A DNA stretch of 64,000 nt, from positions 80,803 through 144,802 of the forward strand of contig SMMW01000084.1 of assembly GCA_004794655.1 (NCBI GenBank). The letters are read 5' to 3'. The DNA is from Marisa cornuarietis (lineage: Eukaryota > Mollusca > Gastropoda > Architaenioglossa > Ampullariidae). This document shows positions 13,201 to 26,212 of the stretch, one piece after another. The position numbers and the translations under genes are program-made. Positions within the stretch are counted from its first letter, which is position 1. Every line of letters begins with the position of its first letter. The notes under the pieces are model-generated. The model searched no databases. It had not been told where the DNA came from and saw only the letters and a program-made list of their open reading frames with translations.

Positions 13201-15115
13201 AGAGACATTACCATATTAGTGCTGGTATATGGGGCTACTATCTAAAGGGAGACAATAGAGATCTGAACCATACTGGTGTTGGTACTTGGGTTAGTGAGTG
13301 GCTAGAGAGTAGGGGGATGTGTATGGAGTCACTGGGAGGGAAGCTGGAGTCAATGGCGGGAAGAAGATGTGGGTCAGAGTTTCCTGGGACAACTTGTTGA
13401 CATCTACCACCTGACTGACAGTCAGAGAGTTCAGCCACAACTACATTCACCTCCACACACTGCTGTCCCACATCACAAACAAACATGGTTAACATCTGAA
13501 CTCGTCATCGATGAGTAGACCGCAATGACCAAAAGACGACGACAGGCGATAAACAATGAGACGTTACTGGACATCGATATCGTCATCACTGACAATGAGG
13601 ACAATGACAGAAGCCAGAACAACACTTGTCGAGCGAGATGACTTCAGCTCACCCTAAACTTTGTTGGTGTGCAGCTGTACGCATGCGTAAAGGGTATTTG
13701 TGAGGACAAAGACAGTGAGGATAGTCACCTAGCCTGCTAGCTGTTGTGTACATGTTTATGAAGAGGTGAGACTAGCAAGCAAGCAATGTCTTCACAAGTT
13801 GTGAGGCTGACTGATGCAATCCTCTTCATTCAACAATCCTCAGGGTCCAAGCACTCGCCGCGTTGAAGGAACAAACTGTCAGCCCTGACTACAACCCCGG
13901 CAACACCAAGTCACAACAGGGGAGCAACATCAACTTGAAGAGGGGGGGGGGACCCTTCAAATAATTTACGGGTTATCTGGTTCTGCCGCAAACTAATTGA
14001 TTTGAGCAGTGTTGGTGGGTGGGTGGGTGGGTGTGCGTGCGTGTGTTTGCACGGGTCCAGTTATTCTAAAGGCACGCGTCAGACTAACGAACACCTGCTG
14101 CTAGTGAAGACCCTTCACAGCACCTGGAAAAGAGCCACTGAGTTAAGAAATGGCGAACAAAGTTAATGTTGAAACAATACAGAAAATACTAGTGTCGAGG
14201 GTCAGATAGTCTGATCTGCTTGGCGCCGAGTGCGTGGATGGAAGGATGCTTGGACTGTCGTTAATAAACTTTCAATAGTCACACGTGTGGGCGGCAGGCT
14301 GCTCGGAGTGTAACTAACTTTCAATTCTCACACATCTGCAAAGTTCTGACTAGTACAGGCAGGTACCTGTGGGGTTGTGGGTAATTAACTGCCGCCCTCC
14401 AAGACTGTGTTTTGACTGCATACCGTGAGATAACGGTAACCAAACCACCTTTGATCTTTGGTCTCTAATGAAGTTTGTCTAATAAGCATGCCATGTACCC
14501 GTAGTTGCATGGCGTGCAGGCAAGTGTTTGTGGAGCGGGTGTAAACATCAGCAGCCCGCGGACAGAGGCTACAGGCGATGTGTTGGCAGCCAGCAAGACA
14601 AACATGTCTGCGGTGTTTGGTGACAAAACAAATGTTGTGTTGTGTTAGCGAGGGCTCACCTCAACCTGCCTCCTTGACTACTTGTGCAGACCCAGGACAT
14701 ACGGGTGTGCCGGGTATCGCCTAATTACATGCAGCTCCTTTCTTTTCCTTTATCCTTCTTTTCCAATTACCTTTCTTTTACTAAAAAAGAAATAGTTTTC
14801 ACGAGGTTGAGTTTGCGGAGATGTTTTTAGCTCCAGTTTTCGACAGCTGTGCGTTGTGGCGATAAGCTGAAAATACTTCAAGGAAGAGACACGTGTTCCA
14901 AGTAGAGTCGGCGGTTGAGAACAGAGATTGAATATGTAATATTGCTGCCACATTCTCACATTCTTCTCCATGGCTGTGAGATGTAGACGTGGTTTGAACT
15001 GACTGACAGGATTGATGTCTGTTGGGAGACTTGTGTGAGATCTCTAACCGCCTTTACCACACACACCATACGGGACATGAGTGATCCCTCGACAACGTCT
15101 CCCTCGGACATTTAC
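13201..15115. other. Gene-free single-copy segment
   Basis: I see no gene, RNA or complete mobile element. A GGTG run at about 14012-14032 and a G-run near 13940 are the only simple repeats. Confidence 0.5.
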
Positions 15116-15505
15116 ATGCTGTCAGTAGTTGTGAGATCACCGTGATTACACGCTGTTAGTAGTTGAGGCATCGCTGTTAGTAGCTGTGAGATCACCGTGA
15201 TTACAAGCTTAGTAGTTGTGAGATCACCGTGATTACACGCTTTTAGTAGTTGTGAGATCACGGTGATTACAAGCTGTTAGTAGTTGTGAGATCACCGTGA
15301 TTACACGCTGTTAGTAGTTGAGACATCGCTGTTAGTAGTTGTGAGATCACCGTGATTACACGCTGTTAGTAGTTGTGAGATCACCGTGATTACAAGCTGT
15401 TAGTAGTTGTAAGATCACCGTGATTACAAGCTTAGTAGTTGTGAAATCACCGTGGTTACACGCTGTTAGTAGTGAGATCACCGTGATTACAATCTGTTAG
15501 GTGAG
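15116..15505. repeat. 34-bp minisatellite with a dyad in each unit
   Basis: About ten units read roughly GTTAGTAGTTGTGAGATCAC then CGTGATTACA. Nearly every unit holds the 11-bp inverted repeat ATCACCGTGAT, two 5-bp arms around one central base. Some units are shortened (GCTTAGTAG) and two are interrupted by a GACATCGCTGTTAGTAG-type insertion. Confidence 0.92.
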
Positions 15506-16082
15506 TGAAGATGTGAGACACAAGGCCCAGTGTAGGTGTTTGCTCGAAGGCACAAAGTTTGTGGAAGAAGACTTGAGACACCCGTCAAAGGACTGTCGCT
15601 AGTATTTGTCTTTCTGTTTGTGTGTTTGGCTGCTTGACTGACAGCTTGCCTGCCTGGCTCTCTCTTCCTCCCTTTGTCTTGTTCTTTCTGTCTCTCTGGG
15701 TGGTCTAGACAGAATCACATGCGTACAGGCAGAGGGGTAATGGACGACTTTTCCAACAAATGTTTGTTATATGTGAGACGTCTTGACAAAGTGCAATGTA
15801 AGCAGCACATTTCCTGTCCTCATCATCTGCAGGCCTGACGAGAGGAGGGACGGGGGGGAGGTGACAGGGGGGACAGGGGGTCTGGTGTACCCGGGCCCGC
15901 GGGTTTGAGGGGGGCCCGGGCTTGGTCAGTATATTGTTTTTCTTTGTTTTTTTTAAAGTAAATCTCCGATGAAAGAAAACAAATACGGTAACATGGCTGC
16001 AAATACAAAATACTGTTTCCTTATTTACTGACCACTGACGTGTACACAGGTCTGTGCTCATCTCACTCAGTGGTGTACATCA
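15506..16082. other. Gene-free segment with GC-rich GGGCCCGGG motifs
   Basis: No gene is visible. At 15890-15930 GGGCCCGGGC motifs and G-runs occur. A matching GGGGCCCGGGCT lies at about 16442-16453, on the far side of the MITE copy, so the two could be the ends of an older element into which the MITE inserted. This is a weak inference. Confidence 0.4.
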
Positions 16083-16280
16083 CAGGTTTTCAAACTTTCC
16101 ACACGAGTACCACTTTCGAAAATTCGAATTGACCGAGTACCACCTCCCGCCCCTACTTAAAGCCCTCGTAAAATATAAATATATATATATATACACATTC
16201 TTTTATTTTGGGGCATGTGCTCGCGTACCACCCGTCATACCTTCACGTACCACTAGTGGTACACGTACCACAGTTTGGTG
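16083..16280. mobile_element. Diverged hAT-like MITE, copy 1
   Basis: This ~200-bp segment matches the element at 36015-36191 along most of its length. Shared blocks include TTTCAAACTTT near the left end, ACGAGTACCACTTTCGAAAA, a central (TA)n, and GCTCGCGTACCACCCGTCAT. The right terminus is degraded (CAGTTTGGTG instead of CAGTTTGACAACCTCTG). An extra inverted repeat GTACCACTAGTGGTAC lies near its right end. Family placement comes from copy 2. Confidence 0.75.
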
Positions 16281-17215
16281 TAGATCTTAGTTGTTTGCTG
16301 TCTACATTACATGACTAACAAGTGCTGCAGATATCGCCAGTCTATAGTGATAACTTATAAGTCTACCTCTATATACAGGGGAAACAATTCATGATTACAG
16401 TCAATGGTTAATGTAAGGGGGCCCACAAATGTCCGCTACCCTGGGGCCCGGGCTGGCTCTCGGCGGCCCTGATCATCTGCATGGTTCCAAAGATGATCAA
16501 ATTTGTGTTGAGACATTTGGATGGAGTACAATTCTCTAGACAGAAACAAACCAGCAAACACACTAACAAAAACTAAAATAAAAGTTTCAGAAACGAGCAA
16601 AGCTTGAGAAATTGCATTTGATGAGGAAATATAAGAAGTAAGCTTGAAGCTATAAATCATTGTGTGTGTGTGTGTGTGTGAGTGTGTGTGTGTGTGTGTG
16701 TGCGGGGGGGGGTTACTCTAGAGACACAGCCACCAGCAATCAATACAGGAGGTCAGAGGGTAGCAAGATGTCAGGTCAAACTGTGCTAATACATTACTCT
16801 AAAAGGTTTCATGCATGTGACACAATTTATGTCTCAATATTCCCCACACACAGTCTGTCTTCTTGTCTTCTAGTCTCTGTACACACCGCAATATTTCTTA
16901 CATAATATCAGCAAGTCTCGCAAACTTAATTTTCCATCATAATACCTTTTCTTAAAGCTGTTCACTCTCTGCCTCTTGTCTACTTCCAATATTTGAAACG
17001 AATTTCTACGATGCCATGGTCAGATAGATAATTAGACTTAACCACCACTCATTTCTGAGAAAACATCAGTGAAATCTGACAGGAATTACCAAAATAATAA
17101 ACAAAGGTAGAAAAAAATGTTGTGCCAGCAATAATCAGGTTGATGTGTTCTCATAGAAAGTCAAATGTTTGCTTTTTGGCGCTGGTACAAAGTCTGGCTT
17201 CAACTGTTTGTGACT
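16281..17215. other. Gene-free segment
   Basis: No gene is recognised. A (TG)n tract lies at about 16662-16703 and ends in a G-run. Confidence 0.5.
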
Positions 17216-17425
17216 GAACCACCCTACACCCCCTTACATCCCCTTCTCCCCCCTTCACCCCCTACACCCCTACAGCCCTACACCACCCCTACATCACCGC
17301 CCTCCCCCACCTTAACAATTTCTCCACCTTCCACCCGGTGTACATCCAGTGCGCCCTCCCCTACCTTAGAAACCTCCCCACCTTCCACCCGGTGTACACC
17401 CAGTGCACCGCTCTCCCCCCAAACA
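17216..17425. repeat. C-rich degenerate repeat
   Basis: Short CCCCTACA-type repeats lead into a duplicated block of about 56 bp. That block carries CACCTTCCACCCGGTGTACA followed by CCAGTGC. It is an imperfect tandem duplication with no coding signal. Confidence 0.75.
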
Positions 17426-17574
17426 AAGCGAATTATGGTCAGTGCGTTGATTCTTACATAAAGTAAGCGGCTGCCTGGATTATCTCGTGGTCCCAGTGAA
17501 CCACACTCCGCTAGTTTGTACTCGTGTCCTCCATTGTGGAGGATGAACCTAACTCCTGTCAAGACACCTGTTAG

Positions 17575-17813
17575 TTGTGTGTGTATGTGTGTGTGTGTGT
17601 CTGTGTGTGTGTATGTATGTGTGTATGTATGTGTGGGTGTGTGTGTATGTATGTGTTTGTATGTGTGTGTATGTATGTGTGTTTGTATGTATGTGTGTGT
17701 ATGTAAGTGTGGGTGGGTGTGGGTGTGTTTGTATGTATGTGTGTGTGTGTGGGTGGGTGTGTTTGTATGTATGTGTGTGTGTGTGGGTGTGTGTGTGGGT
17801 GGGTGTGTTTGTA

Positions 17814-17856
<43 letters not shown>

Positions 17857-18004
17857 GTGGGTGTGTTTGTATGTATGTGTGTGTGTGTGTGGGTGTGTTT
17901 GTATGTATGTGTGTGTGTGTGTGTGGGTGTGGGTGGGTGTGTTTGTATGTATGTGTGTGTGTGTGTGTGGGTGTGTGTGTATGTGTGTGTGTGTGTGTGT
18001 GTGT
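17575..18004. repeat. GT-rich degenerate microsatellite/minisatellite
   Basis: About 430 bp consist almost only of GTGT, GTAT and GGGTG. Blocks of GTTTGTATGTATGTGTGTGT recur at 30-60 bp intervals. Several long open frames on both strands arise only because GT/CA repeats contain no stop codons. Confidence 0.95.
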
Positions 18005-18079
18005 CCCACACAGTGCAGGGCGCGGGGCGACACACCAGGTGCTCGGGCAGGGCATGATTACAGCGGCCCTTTGATGTCA

Positions 18080-18669
18080 GCTGTCAGTCATTCCACCTTC
18101 ATCTTTATCTTGTATTTTCTTCTCACCCTCTCCCTCAAATCCCCTCTGTTTGATTGTTTTGTTTGTTTTCTTTTGTTTCTCTTCCAGTTTCTTTCTATTC
18201 TTGATCGCTTCTCATCTCCTGTTGTGCTTCTTCCACGTCTTCTCCAACTCTCGCCATCGTTGTCGTCTGCTGGCTTCCTACGAGCTCCCCCTCCCCACAC
18301 TTTACTTCTTCCACTCATTCTCTCCTTTTCTTCATCTCATCATTGCCACAGCCACTTTCACTTTTGTCACACTTTTCTTGATATTTCTGCCCTTCTCTGT
18401 TCGGCACATTTATTCTGGAATTTTCTACAACTCCCTTTTGCTGTCGTGCGCCACTTCGTTCTCCTCCATCTCTTTTCTTTTTTTTTTTCTTCTACCCCGC
18501 CTTCCCCACTCTTTACTTCCCCTGTCCGCCCTCGCTTGCTCTCTCTGTGGTCTCACTGCTCCGCCATGTTTCTCTCAACCTCTCCCTTTCCCCTCCATTA
18601 TTCTTACTTCCTTACATTTAACTTCTTACCCAGCCTCTTCAATCTTTTCTGTCTTGTCTTGTCTTGTCC
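18080..18669. other. Pyrimidine-rich tract
   Basis: On the plus strand about 590 bp are strongly biased to C and T (TTCTTTT, CTCCC and TTCTC runs). The tract ends directly at a trinucleotide microsatellite. It has no domain content and could form a polypurine/polypyrimidine triplex. I do not call a gene. Confidence 0.6.

Positions 18670-18724
<55 letters not shown>
18670..18724. repeat. (ATG)n microsatellite, about 18 copies
   Basis: This is an uninterrupted ATG/GAT trinucleotide run. Confidence 0.98.
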
Positions 18725-18725
<1 letters not shown>

Positions 18726-18889
18726 GTGGCCTGCATTATCTCCTTGTCAAGCTGCATTCTCGCTGGTAAAGTCAGCAGCTATTGGCAGTGCTAAGAGTCT
18801 GGACAGTTTCTCTCTGGCGTTCAAATGCTTTTTCAGTGTCGCTGAGGCCGCCAGCTGCAAATGGACGAGGATCTGCCATGTTTTTATGT

Positions 18890-19390
18890 CCAGGTCGTGA
18901 TTGTCTCTGTGTGGAAGTCGTGTCTCTATGTCCAGGCCTGATCTTTGTGTCCAGGTCGTGATTGTCTCTGTGTCCAGGCTGTGTCTGTGTACAGGCCATG
19001 TTTGTCTCTGTGTGCAGGTCGTGTCTCTATGTCCAGGCCTGATCTTTGTGTCCAGGTCATGATTGTCTCTGTGTCCAGGCTGTGTCTGTGTACAGGCCAT
19101 GTTTGTCTCTGTGTGCAGGTCGTGTCTCTATGTCCAGGCCTGATCTTTGTGTCCAGGTCATGATTGTCTCTGTGTCCAGGCTGTGTCTGTGTACAGGCCA
19201 TGTTTGTCTCTGTGTGCAGGTCGTGTCTCTATGTCCAGGCCTGATCTTTGTGTCCAGGTCATGATTGTCTCTGTGTCCAGGCTGTGTCTGTGTACAGGCC
19301 ATGTTTGTCTCTGTGTGCAGGTCGTGTCTCTATGTCCAGGCCTGATCTTTGTGTCCAGGTCATGATTGTCTCTGTGTCCAGGCCATGTTT
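18890..19390. repeat. 101-bp minisatellite, nearly five copies
   Basis: The segment with CAGGTCATGATTGTCTCTGT recurs at exactly 101-bp steps (starting near 18953, 19054, 19155, 19256 and 19357). The central copies are almost identical. Each unit is built from 20-30 bp sub-repeats of TGT(C/G)CAGG, which suggests stepwise amplification. A period of 101 is not a multiple of three, so short frames repeat but never join. Confidence 0.96.
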
Positions 19391-19547
19391 TTTCACTCTC
19401 CACTCATACATCTCTTCAAAGGTCGCCAGATGGCGCCTCCGTCAGTCAGTCTCTCTGTTGACTGCTTTGGTCATCAGCAGTTCTTCTTCTTCTCACCTTC
19501 CTGGGCTCGTGGATTCCTCCTCTTTGGTCCTTTTTCCTTGTGCCCTG

Positions 19548-19745
19548 TGTACAGTACTTTAGAGTACGGGTAGGTGTGTACAGTAGTTTGCAAGTGATGT
19601 CGTGTGTACAGTAGTTTACATTACTGTGTCATGTATACAGTACTTTATGGTACCGTATGTATAGTAGTTTACAGTAGGGTGTGGTGTACACAGTACTTTA
19701 TGGTGTTGTATGTACAGTACTTTACAGAACTCACTGTATACCAGA
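19548..19745. repeat. Degenerate GTACAGTAGTTTAC repeat
   Basis: About six diverged copies of GTACAGTA(G/C)TTTAC occur at 25-40 bp spacing, separated by GTGT-rich linkers. Confidence 0.75.
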
Positions 19746-21051
19746 TGACGCACACCTACAGAAGCTCGAATATACTCGGGGTGGGGGGGGGATGAGAGAG
19801 GAGGCGGAGCAGTTTGACTGAGAAGACAGCTAGGATGGAGGGTGGTACAATGTGCACGCGCCACTGGCACGTGACAACACTACATGTTCTCCACAGATGG
19901 CGCTCTCATCAACGCTGATGACATTTGCGTGGTGCGACCGCCAGTCTTCTCCAAGCGAGTTGTCTTTCCTTGGAGAGATGGGAAACTAAGACCTTTTTCA
20001 TGGTCTGGTGTTAAAGGACAACGCGAGCCCTCAGCGAAAATCGCTCGAAATAGAGCGTATAGCATCACAAAAACATATTGCGGTGGTATTTTATGACAAA
20101 GAGGCACCAGAGATTTTATATTAATAGTTTTTTCTTAAGCACAGCTGGATTTGTCGATAAAACAGGAAGTGACAAAAGGAAAGTATTTCTAAAAATAGCG
20201 TCGTCTGCACGAGCTGAAGTCGAAGAGAAAAGATGCAATCCTCGGTAAAATAAAACTGACCAGAACACATTGTGCTGTTGCGGAATGTTATCTTCGACAC
20301 TCAGAGGGAGTGAGTTTGTACTCATGAAGGAAATCCTACAGATAATGGCAGCACACGCCGGTGGATTCACTTTGTTCAGAGATGTGTATATAATATATGT
20401 GTATATATGTGTGTATGTGTATATATGTGTATATAATATATGTGTATGTAATATCTGTGTATGTATGTGTATATGTGTATATATGTCAAGAACGCACGTG
20501 ACGTGTGGACAGGTGACATACAACACACACTGACCTCACAGCGTTCTTCACGTGTTCTTTCACACAACAAAGTACAAAGACCTGCACGTGGGTTCCTATA
20601 TCTCTATAATTAAAAAAAAAAGTCCAAATATTTTCCCACACTCAACGAATTTCAAATAAATGTTAGACAACATATATCGCAGCTAAATTAAAGATTACAT
20701 ATACCCTACTAATATTCTAAATATCCCCAGTCAATATATGTGAACAAGCGAACAGGAATATCCCTTCAACAACGTAGATGTCTTCTTTCAACCTTCCACT
20801 CAAACGTCGCTCACCGCCTCTTCTCTATATCAGCTTCATTTTCTTCCAATGTTCATCAACAGTTTCTCAAAACGTACCTGACCACTTCACACTGTCAACG
20901 TCTGATCACAACTCACGCACCCACAGATACACACTTGCCTGTAATACTCCTTGAAACTAGATAGAAATACACACCACTACGAATCTCCCAGAGCACAGGA
21001 ATTACTCCCATTATAGAATCCACTGGCAGACACACAGCAACTGACGAATCT

Positions 21052-21054
<3 letters not shown>
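19746..21054. other. Gene-free segment
   Basis: No gene is recognised. A TATATGTGTGTATG-type AT/GT repeat lies at about 20385-20486. Confidence 0.5.

Positions 21055-21130
<76 letters not shown>
21055..21130. repeat. (CA)n microsatellite
   Basis: This is an uninterrupted (CA)38-type run. Confidence 0.98.
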
Positions 21131-21131
<1 letters not shown>

Positions 21132-21241
21132 CAATACTCCAATTTTCTGAATAAACCAGTAGAAACACAACTGGCGAAACACTAACCTATATACTCCCAG
21201 CAATACTCGAAATGCCGACCTTGTTTACTTTTCTCGAAAAA

Positions 21242-21242
<1 letters not shown>

Positions 21243-21309
<67 letters not shown>
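21243..21309. repeat. (CA)n microsatellite
   Basis: This second uninterrupted CA run lies 112 bp after the first. The sequences flanking both runs contain AGCAATACTC, so the two may come from one local duplication. Confidence 0.98.
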
Positions 21310-21310
<1 letters not shown>

Positions 21311-23089
21311 GGTACATTCCACTCAAACCATCTTTTGTTCTCTCTCTCCAGAAACTTCTGCGCTCTTGCAGACGACACCCCACGTCATACTCATCTTTTA
21401 CGTCACGCTTTTCAACCATAGCAAACATATACCCCAAGGGCCACTAACCCTGCTGTACAAAACAAACAAGGGAGCTAACTCCATTTCTGTCATTCATTAA
21501 TTTCACGGGTCGATCCGTGACAATATATGTGTGTGTGTGTGTGTGTATATATATATACAGGTGTCTGCTGTGTTCAAACGTGCCATGCGAACTTTGTCCC
21601 CACACCGTACTCAAGATTTTGCTCACAACATTTCAAAATGGATTGTTACCAGTGACTTATACAGTACAAGCAAGTCTTGGACTTTCAGTAAAGCGAAGAA
21701 ATGTTATTGCTACAGCAGTGCTTACTATACAACAGCACGAGATGTTACAACAACTACGACTGCTGGTAGATCAACACCAGATACACAACATCGACAGTTT
21801 CTACACCGTGTGGTCTACAAAGTAACATGGTGTGACAGTCACAAACACATCATCAGTCGTATCTTTATCAGCATAATGATAACAACAACTGACAGTGTCA
21901 GGGCGCCATTGATGTGTGAAACTCCGAACATTCTGTACTCATATTTTGTGAATTATTATTTTAAAATGAACTTAATCTGATCATAAAGAAAAAATGTTGC
22001 ACTCGGCTTGTCCTTTAAAGGTAGTCAGTGTAAAGAAAGATGAGATCTGCTTTGGCAATTGTCGTCGTGTAGAGCTGGGGATAAACAAGGGTCTTTCTCA
22101 ACACCCGTGTAGACTGAAGCCTCGCACTTAGAGACACACGGAGCACCACCAGGTTGTCAGAAGTACGAGAGTCGATACCAAACATTGGGTACACAGTTGT
22201 ATCTCCAGTAGAGACCTCCAGACTTCAGGCTTAATGTCAGATTAACACGAGTTTCTGAAATAGCTACCAACATTTTTCCTTCAGTCTTCATATCCTTCAT
22301 ATATCTTCTTTCGTCTGTCTGCCAGTGGGAAGTCGACTTCAACCACACTAACGCTGAAAGTTACTGATCAGCATCATTTTAGTCTTTTCTTCTCTGTACA
22401 ACAGAAAAAATATAATAAAACATTTATTACTCGTAGATGACAAAAGATTTATTGCTCGTAGATGATAGTCTAGCCAATCAGAGAGTGTGTTACAGAAGGC
22501 ACACATTTGTTCAAACTAGTGTTTCCCTTCTCTTATTTGAGTTTCCAGCTTCAACCTTATAATTAATTTTAGATTTAGTTTTATGAATGATTTATATTTT
22601 ATTGTTCTAGTGTACACTACTTGTTTGTTGTTGTTTTTTAACAGCTGCTGCCGACAAAACTGTCTGATGGAATTTCTGTTCTGTCAGTCGGCTTGGTGTC
22701 TGTGCAGCTGTTGATAAAAGCACACACCCGGGTTGTCAGCACCCTACACGTGTGGGATAACATAGGCATGTGCCCTGATGTTATTTACTGCCTTTAAAGC
22801 TGCCGTGAAGGCGACTCTCGCAAGGGGCAGATAAGAGCGGGTGGTGGTTCTTCGGGTCGAGTTCCTGCGTTAGGGGAGGGGGATGGTAGGATGGGGGGAT
22901 GGGAGGGTGTAGGGCGAGAATCTTGTGGGGCCCCACTCCTTGCTGTGAACTAATGTTCCGTTATGTGAGGACAAGTCAGTGAAGCCCACACACCTACAGT
23001 CACATCACACGCTGCTCGCTGGAGACCAGCAGACCTTAGACATGTCACGTGACATGAACAATCACCCTTCATGATACATAGAGCTCGCA
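21310..23089. other. Single-copy segment without a confirmed gene
   Basis: No family is recognised. On the minus strand a frame at 22157-22348 is preceded by CTTTCAGCGTTAG, a possible splice acceptor. It encodes about 63 residues rich in Trp and Tyr that I cannot place. A plus-strand frame at 21558-21980 follows a GT tract and is also unplaced. Confidence 0.4.
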
Positions 23090-25335
23090 CGTGACATAAC
23101 ACAAGCTCACACACAGTATCACACAACCTCACAGTGACATAACACAAGCTCACACACAGTATCACACGACCTCACAGTGACATAACACAAGCTCACACAC
23201 AGTATCACACAACCTCACAGTGACATAACACAAGCTCACACACAGTATCACACGACCTCACAGTGACATAACACAAGCTCACACACAGTATCACACAACC
23301 TCACAGTGACATAACACAAGCTCACACACAGTATCACACGACCTCACAGTGACATAACACAAGCTCACACAGTATTCACACAACCTCACAGTGACATAAC
23401 ACAAGCTCACACACAGTACCACACAACCTCACAGTGACATAACACAAGCTCACACACAGTATCACACAACCTCACAGTGACAAAACACAAGCTCCCACAC
23501 AGTATCACACGACCTCATAGTGACATAACACAAGCTCCCACACAGTATCACACGACCTCATAGTGACATAACACAAGCTCACACACAGTATCACACGACC
23601 TCATAGTGACATAACACAAGCTCACACACAGTATCACACGACCTCACAGTGACATAACACAAGCTCACACACAGTATCACACGACCTCATAGTGACATAA
23701 CACAAGCTCACACACAGTATCACACGACCTCACAGTGACATAACACAAGCTCACACACAGTATCACACGACCTCATAGTGACATAACACAAGCTCACACA
23801 CAGTATCACACGACCTCACAGTGACATAACACAAGCTCACACAGTATCACACAACCTCATAGTGACATAACACAAGCCCACACACAGTATCACACAACCT
23901 CATAGTGACATAACACAAGCTCACACACAGTATCACACGACCTCAGTGACATAACACAAGCTCACACACAGTATCACACGACCTCATAGTGACATAACAC
24001 AAGCTCACACACAGTATCACACGACCTCACAGTGACATAACACAAGCTCACACACAGTATCACACGACCTCACAGTGACATAACACAAGCGCACACGACC
24101 TCACAGTGACATACACAAGCTCACACACAGTATCACACGACCTCATAGTGACATAACACAAGCTCACACACAGTATCACACGCCCTCACAGTGACATAAC
24201 ACAAGCTCACACAGTATCACACAACCTCATAGTGACATAACACAAGCTCACACACAGTATCACACAACCTCATAGTGACATAACACAAGCTCACACAGTA
24301 TCACACGACCTCATAGTGACATAACACAAGCTCACACACAGTATCACACGACCTCACAGTGACATACACAAGCTCACACACAGTATCACACGACCTCATA
24401 GTGACATAACACAAGCTCACACACAGTATCACACGACCTCACAGTGACATAACACAAGCTCACACAGTATCACACAACCTCATAGTGACATAACACAAGC
24501 TCACACACAGTATCACACAACCTCATAGTGACATAACACAAGCTCACACACAGTATCACACGACCTCATAGTGACATAACACAAGCTCACACACAGTATC
24601 ACACGACCTCACAGTGACATAACACAAGCTCACACACAGTATCACACAACCTCACAGTGACATAACACAAGCGCACACGACCTCACAGTGACATACACAA
24701 GCTCACACACAGTATCACACGACCTCACAGTGACATAACACAAGCTCCCACACAGTATCACACGACCTCACAGTGACATAACACAAGCTCCCACACAGTA
24801 TCACACGACCTCACAGTGACATACACAAGCTCACACACAGTATAACACGACCTCACAGTGACATAACACAAGCTCACACAGCATCACACGACCTCACAGT
24901 GACATAACACAAGCTTACACACAGTATCACACGACCTCACAGTGACATAACACAAGCTCACACACAGTATCATACACAGTATCGCACACCTCACAGTGCC
25001 ATAACACAAGCTCACACACAGTATAACACGACCTCACAGTGACATAACACAAGCTCACACACAGTATAACACGACCTCACAGTGACATAACACAAGCTCA
25101 CACACAGTATAACACGACCTCACAGTGACATAACACAAGCTCACACAGCATCACACGACCTCACAGTGGCATAACACAAGCTTACACACAGTATCACACA
25201 ACCTCACAGTGACATAACACAAGCTCACACAGTATAACACGACCTCACAGTGACATAACACAAGCTTACACACAGTATCACACAACCTCACAGTGACATA
25301 ACACAAGCTCACACAGTATCACACAGCCTCACACG
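23090..25335. repeat. 43-bp minisatellite, about 52 copies
   Basis: The unit reads GTGACATAACACAAGCTCAC then ACACAGTATCACACGACCTC. Main variants are CGACC/CAACC, TCACAG/TCATAG, loss of one ACAC step, and a truncated type with AAGCGCACACGACC at about 24087 and 24670. The same run of variants (CACAG-TCATAG-CACAG, then a shortened copy) recurs, showing block duplication. The array ends around 25335 in single-copy DNA. Confidence 0.96.
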
Positions 25336-25671
25336 CAGACCAAATACCCGGACAATGTTTGGAAGGTTTCGGGTGACAACAAACATGCGTCCAGACGAAA
25401 GTCTTTTTCTCATTTGCTTCTGTTCTACAGCTCCATGTTATGGTGGAACAGCAGAGGCTTTAACCCTCACTAATGTTAAGTAAGAGAACAAACAGAATGG
25501 TTAGTGGTAATGACACAGGGTGACATAGTGACACTTTAAGAACGGAACACAATAGTGTGAGACATAATTCTGGTGACAGGAGATGATTTGTTGTCTGTGT
25601 CAACCTTCATAATTCAGATTTCATACTTTGTTTGGGTGAAGCCACGACAGCAGCAGACAGAATAGCAAAAG

Positions 25672-25673
<2 letters not shown>
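25336..25673. other. Short single-copy segment
   Basis: I see no gene or repeat here. Confidence 0.5.
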
Positions 25674-25721
<48 letters not shown>

Positions 25722-25803
25722 TACACTAGTACACACATACACACAGATTACACTAGTACACACATACACACATAGGTATTCACGTACGTATATAAATTAC
25801 ACG

Positions 25804-25856
<53 letters not shown>

Positions 25857-26150
25857 TACACTAGTACACACATACACACATAGGTATTCACGTACGTATA
25901 TAAATTACACATGTCTACACACACACACACACATTACACTAGTACACACATACACACATAGGTATTCACGTACGTATATAAATTACACATGTCTACACAC
26001 ACACACACACACATTACACTAGTACACACATACACACATAGGTATTCACGTACGCATATAAATTACACATGTCTACACACACACACACACATTACACTAG
26101 TACACACATACACACATAGGTATTCACGTACGTATATAAATTACACATGT
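25674..26150. repeat. (CA)n-linked ~78-bp tandem repeat
   Basis: Two long CA runs (about 25674-25716 and 25807-25853) precede or link about five units of 76-81 bp. Each unit carries ATTACACTAGTACACACATA, TAGGTATTCACGTACGTATA and a variable CA tail. The palindrome ACGTACGT is present in most units. Length differences come from the CA tail. Confidence 0.92.
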
Positions 26151-26212
26151 CTACACATCACACACCAGCACTGATAAGAATGGCAGCGGCCACCTAGATG
26201 TTTACATGGATG

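Noticed and set aside
17516..18673. 385-codon frame, apparently Cys/Val repeats followed by a hydrophobic region
   Set aside because: It is the translation of a GT array followed by a pyrimidine-rich tract, which mimics hydrophobic protein.
21558..21980. Plus-strand frame following a GT/TATATA tract
   Set aside because: No family recognised, start codon lies within the microsatellite, and composition is Ser/Thr-rich without motifs.
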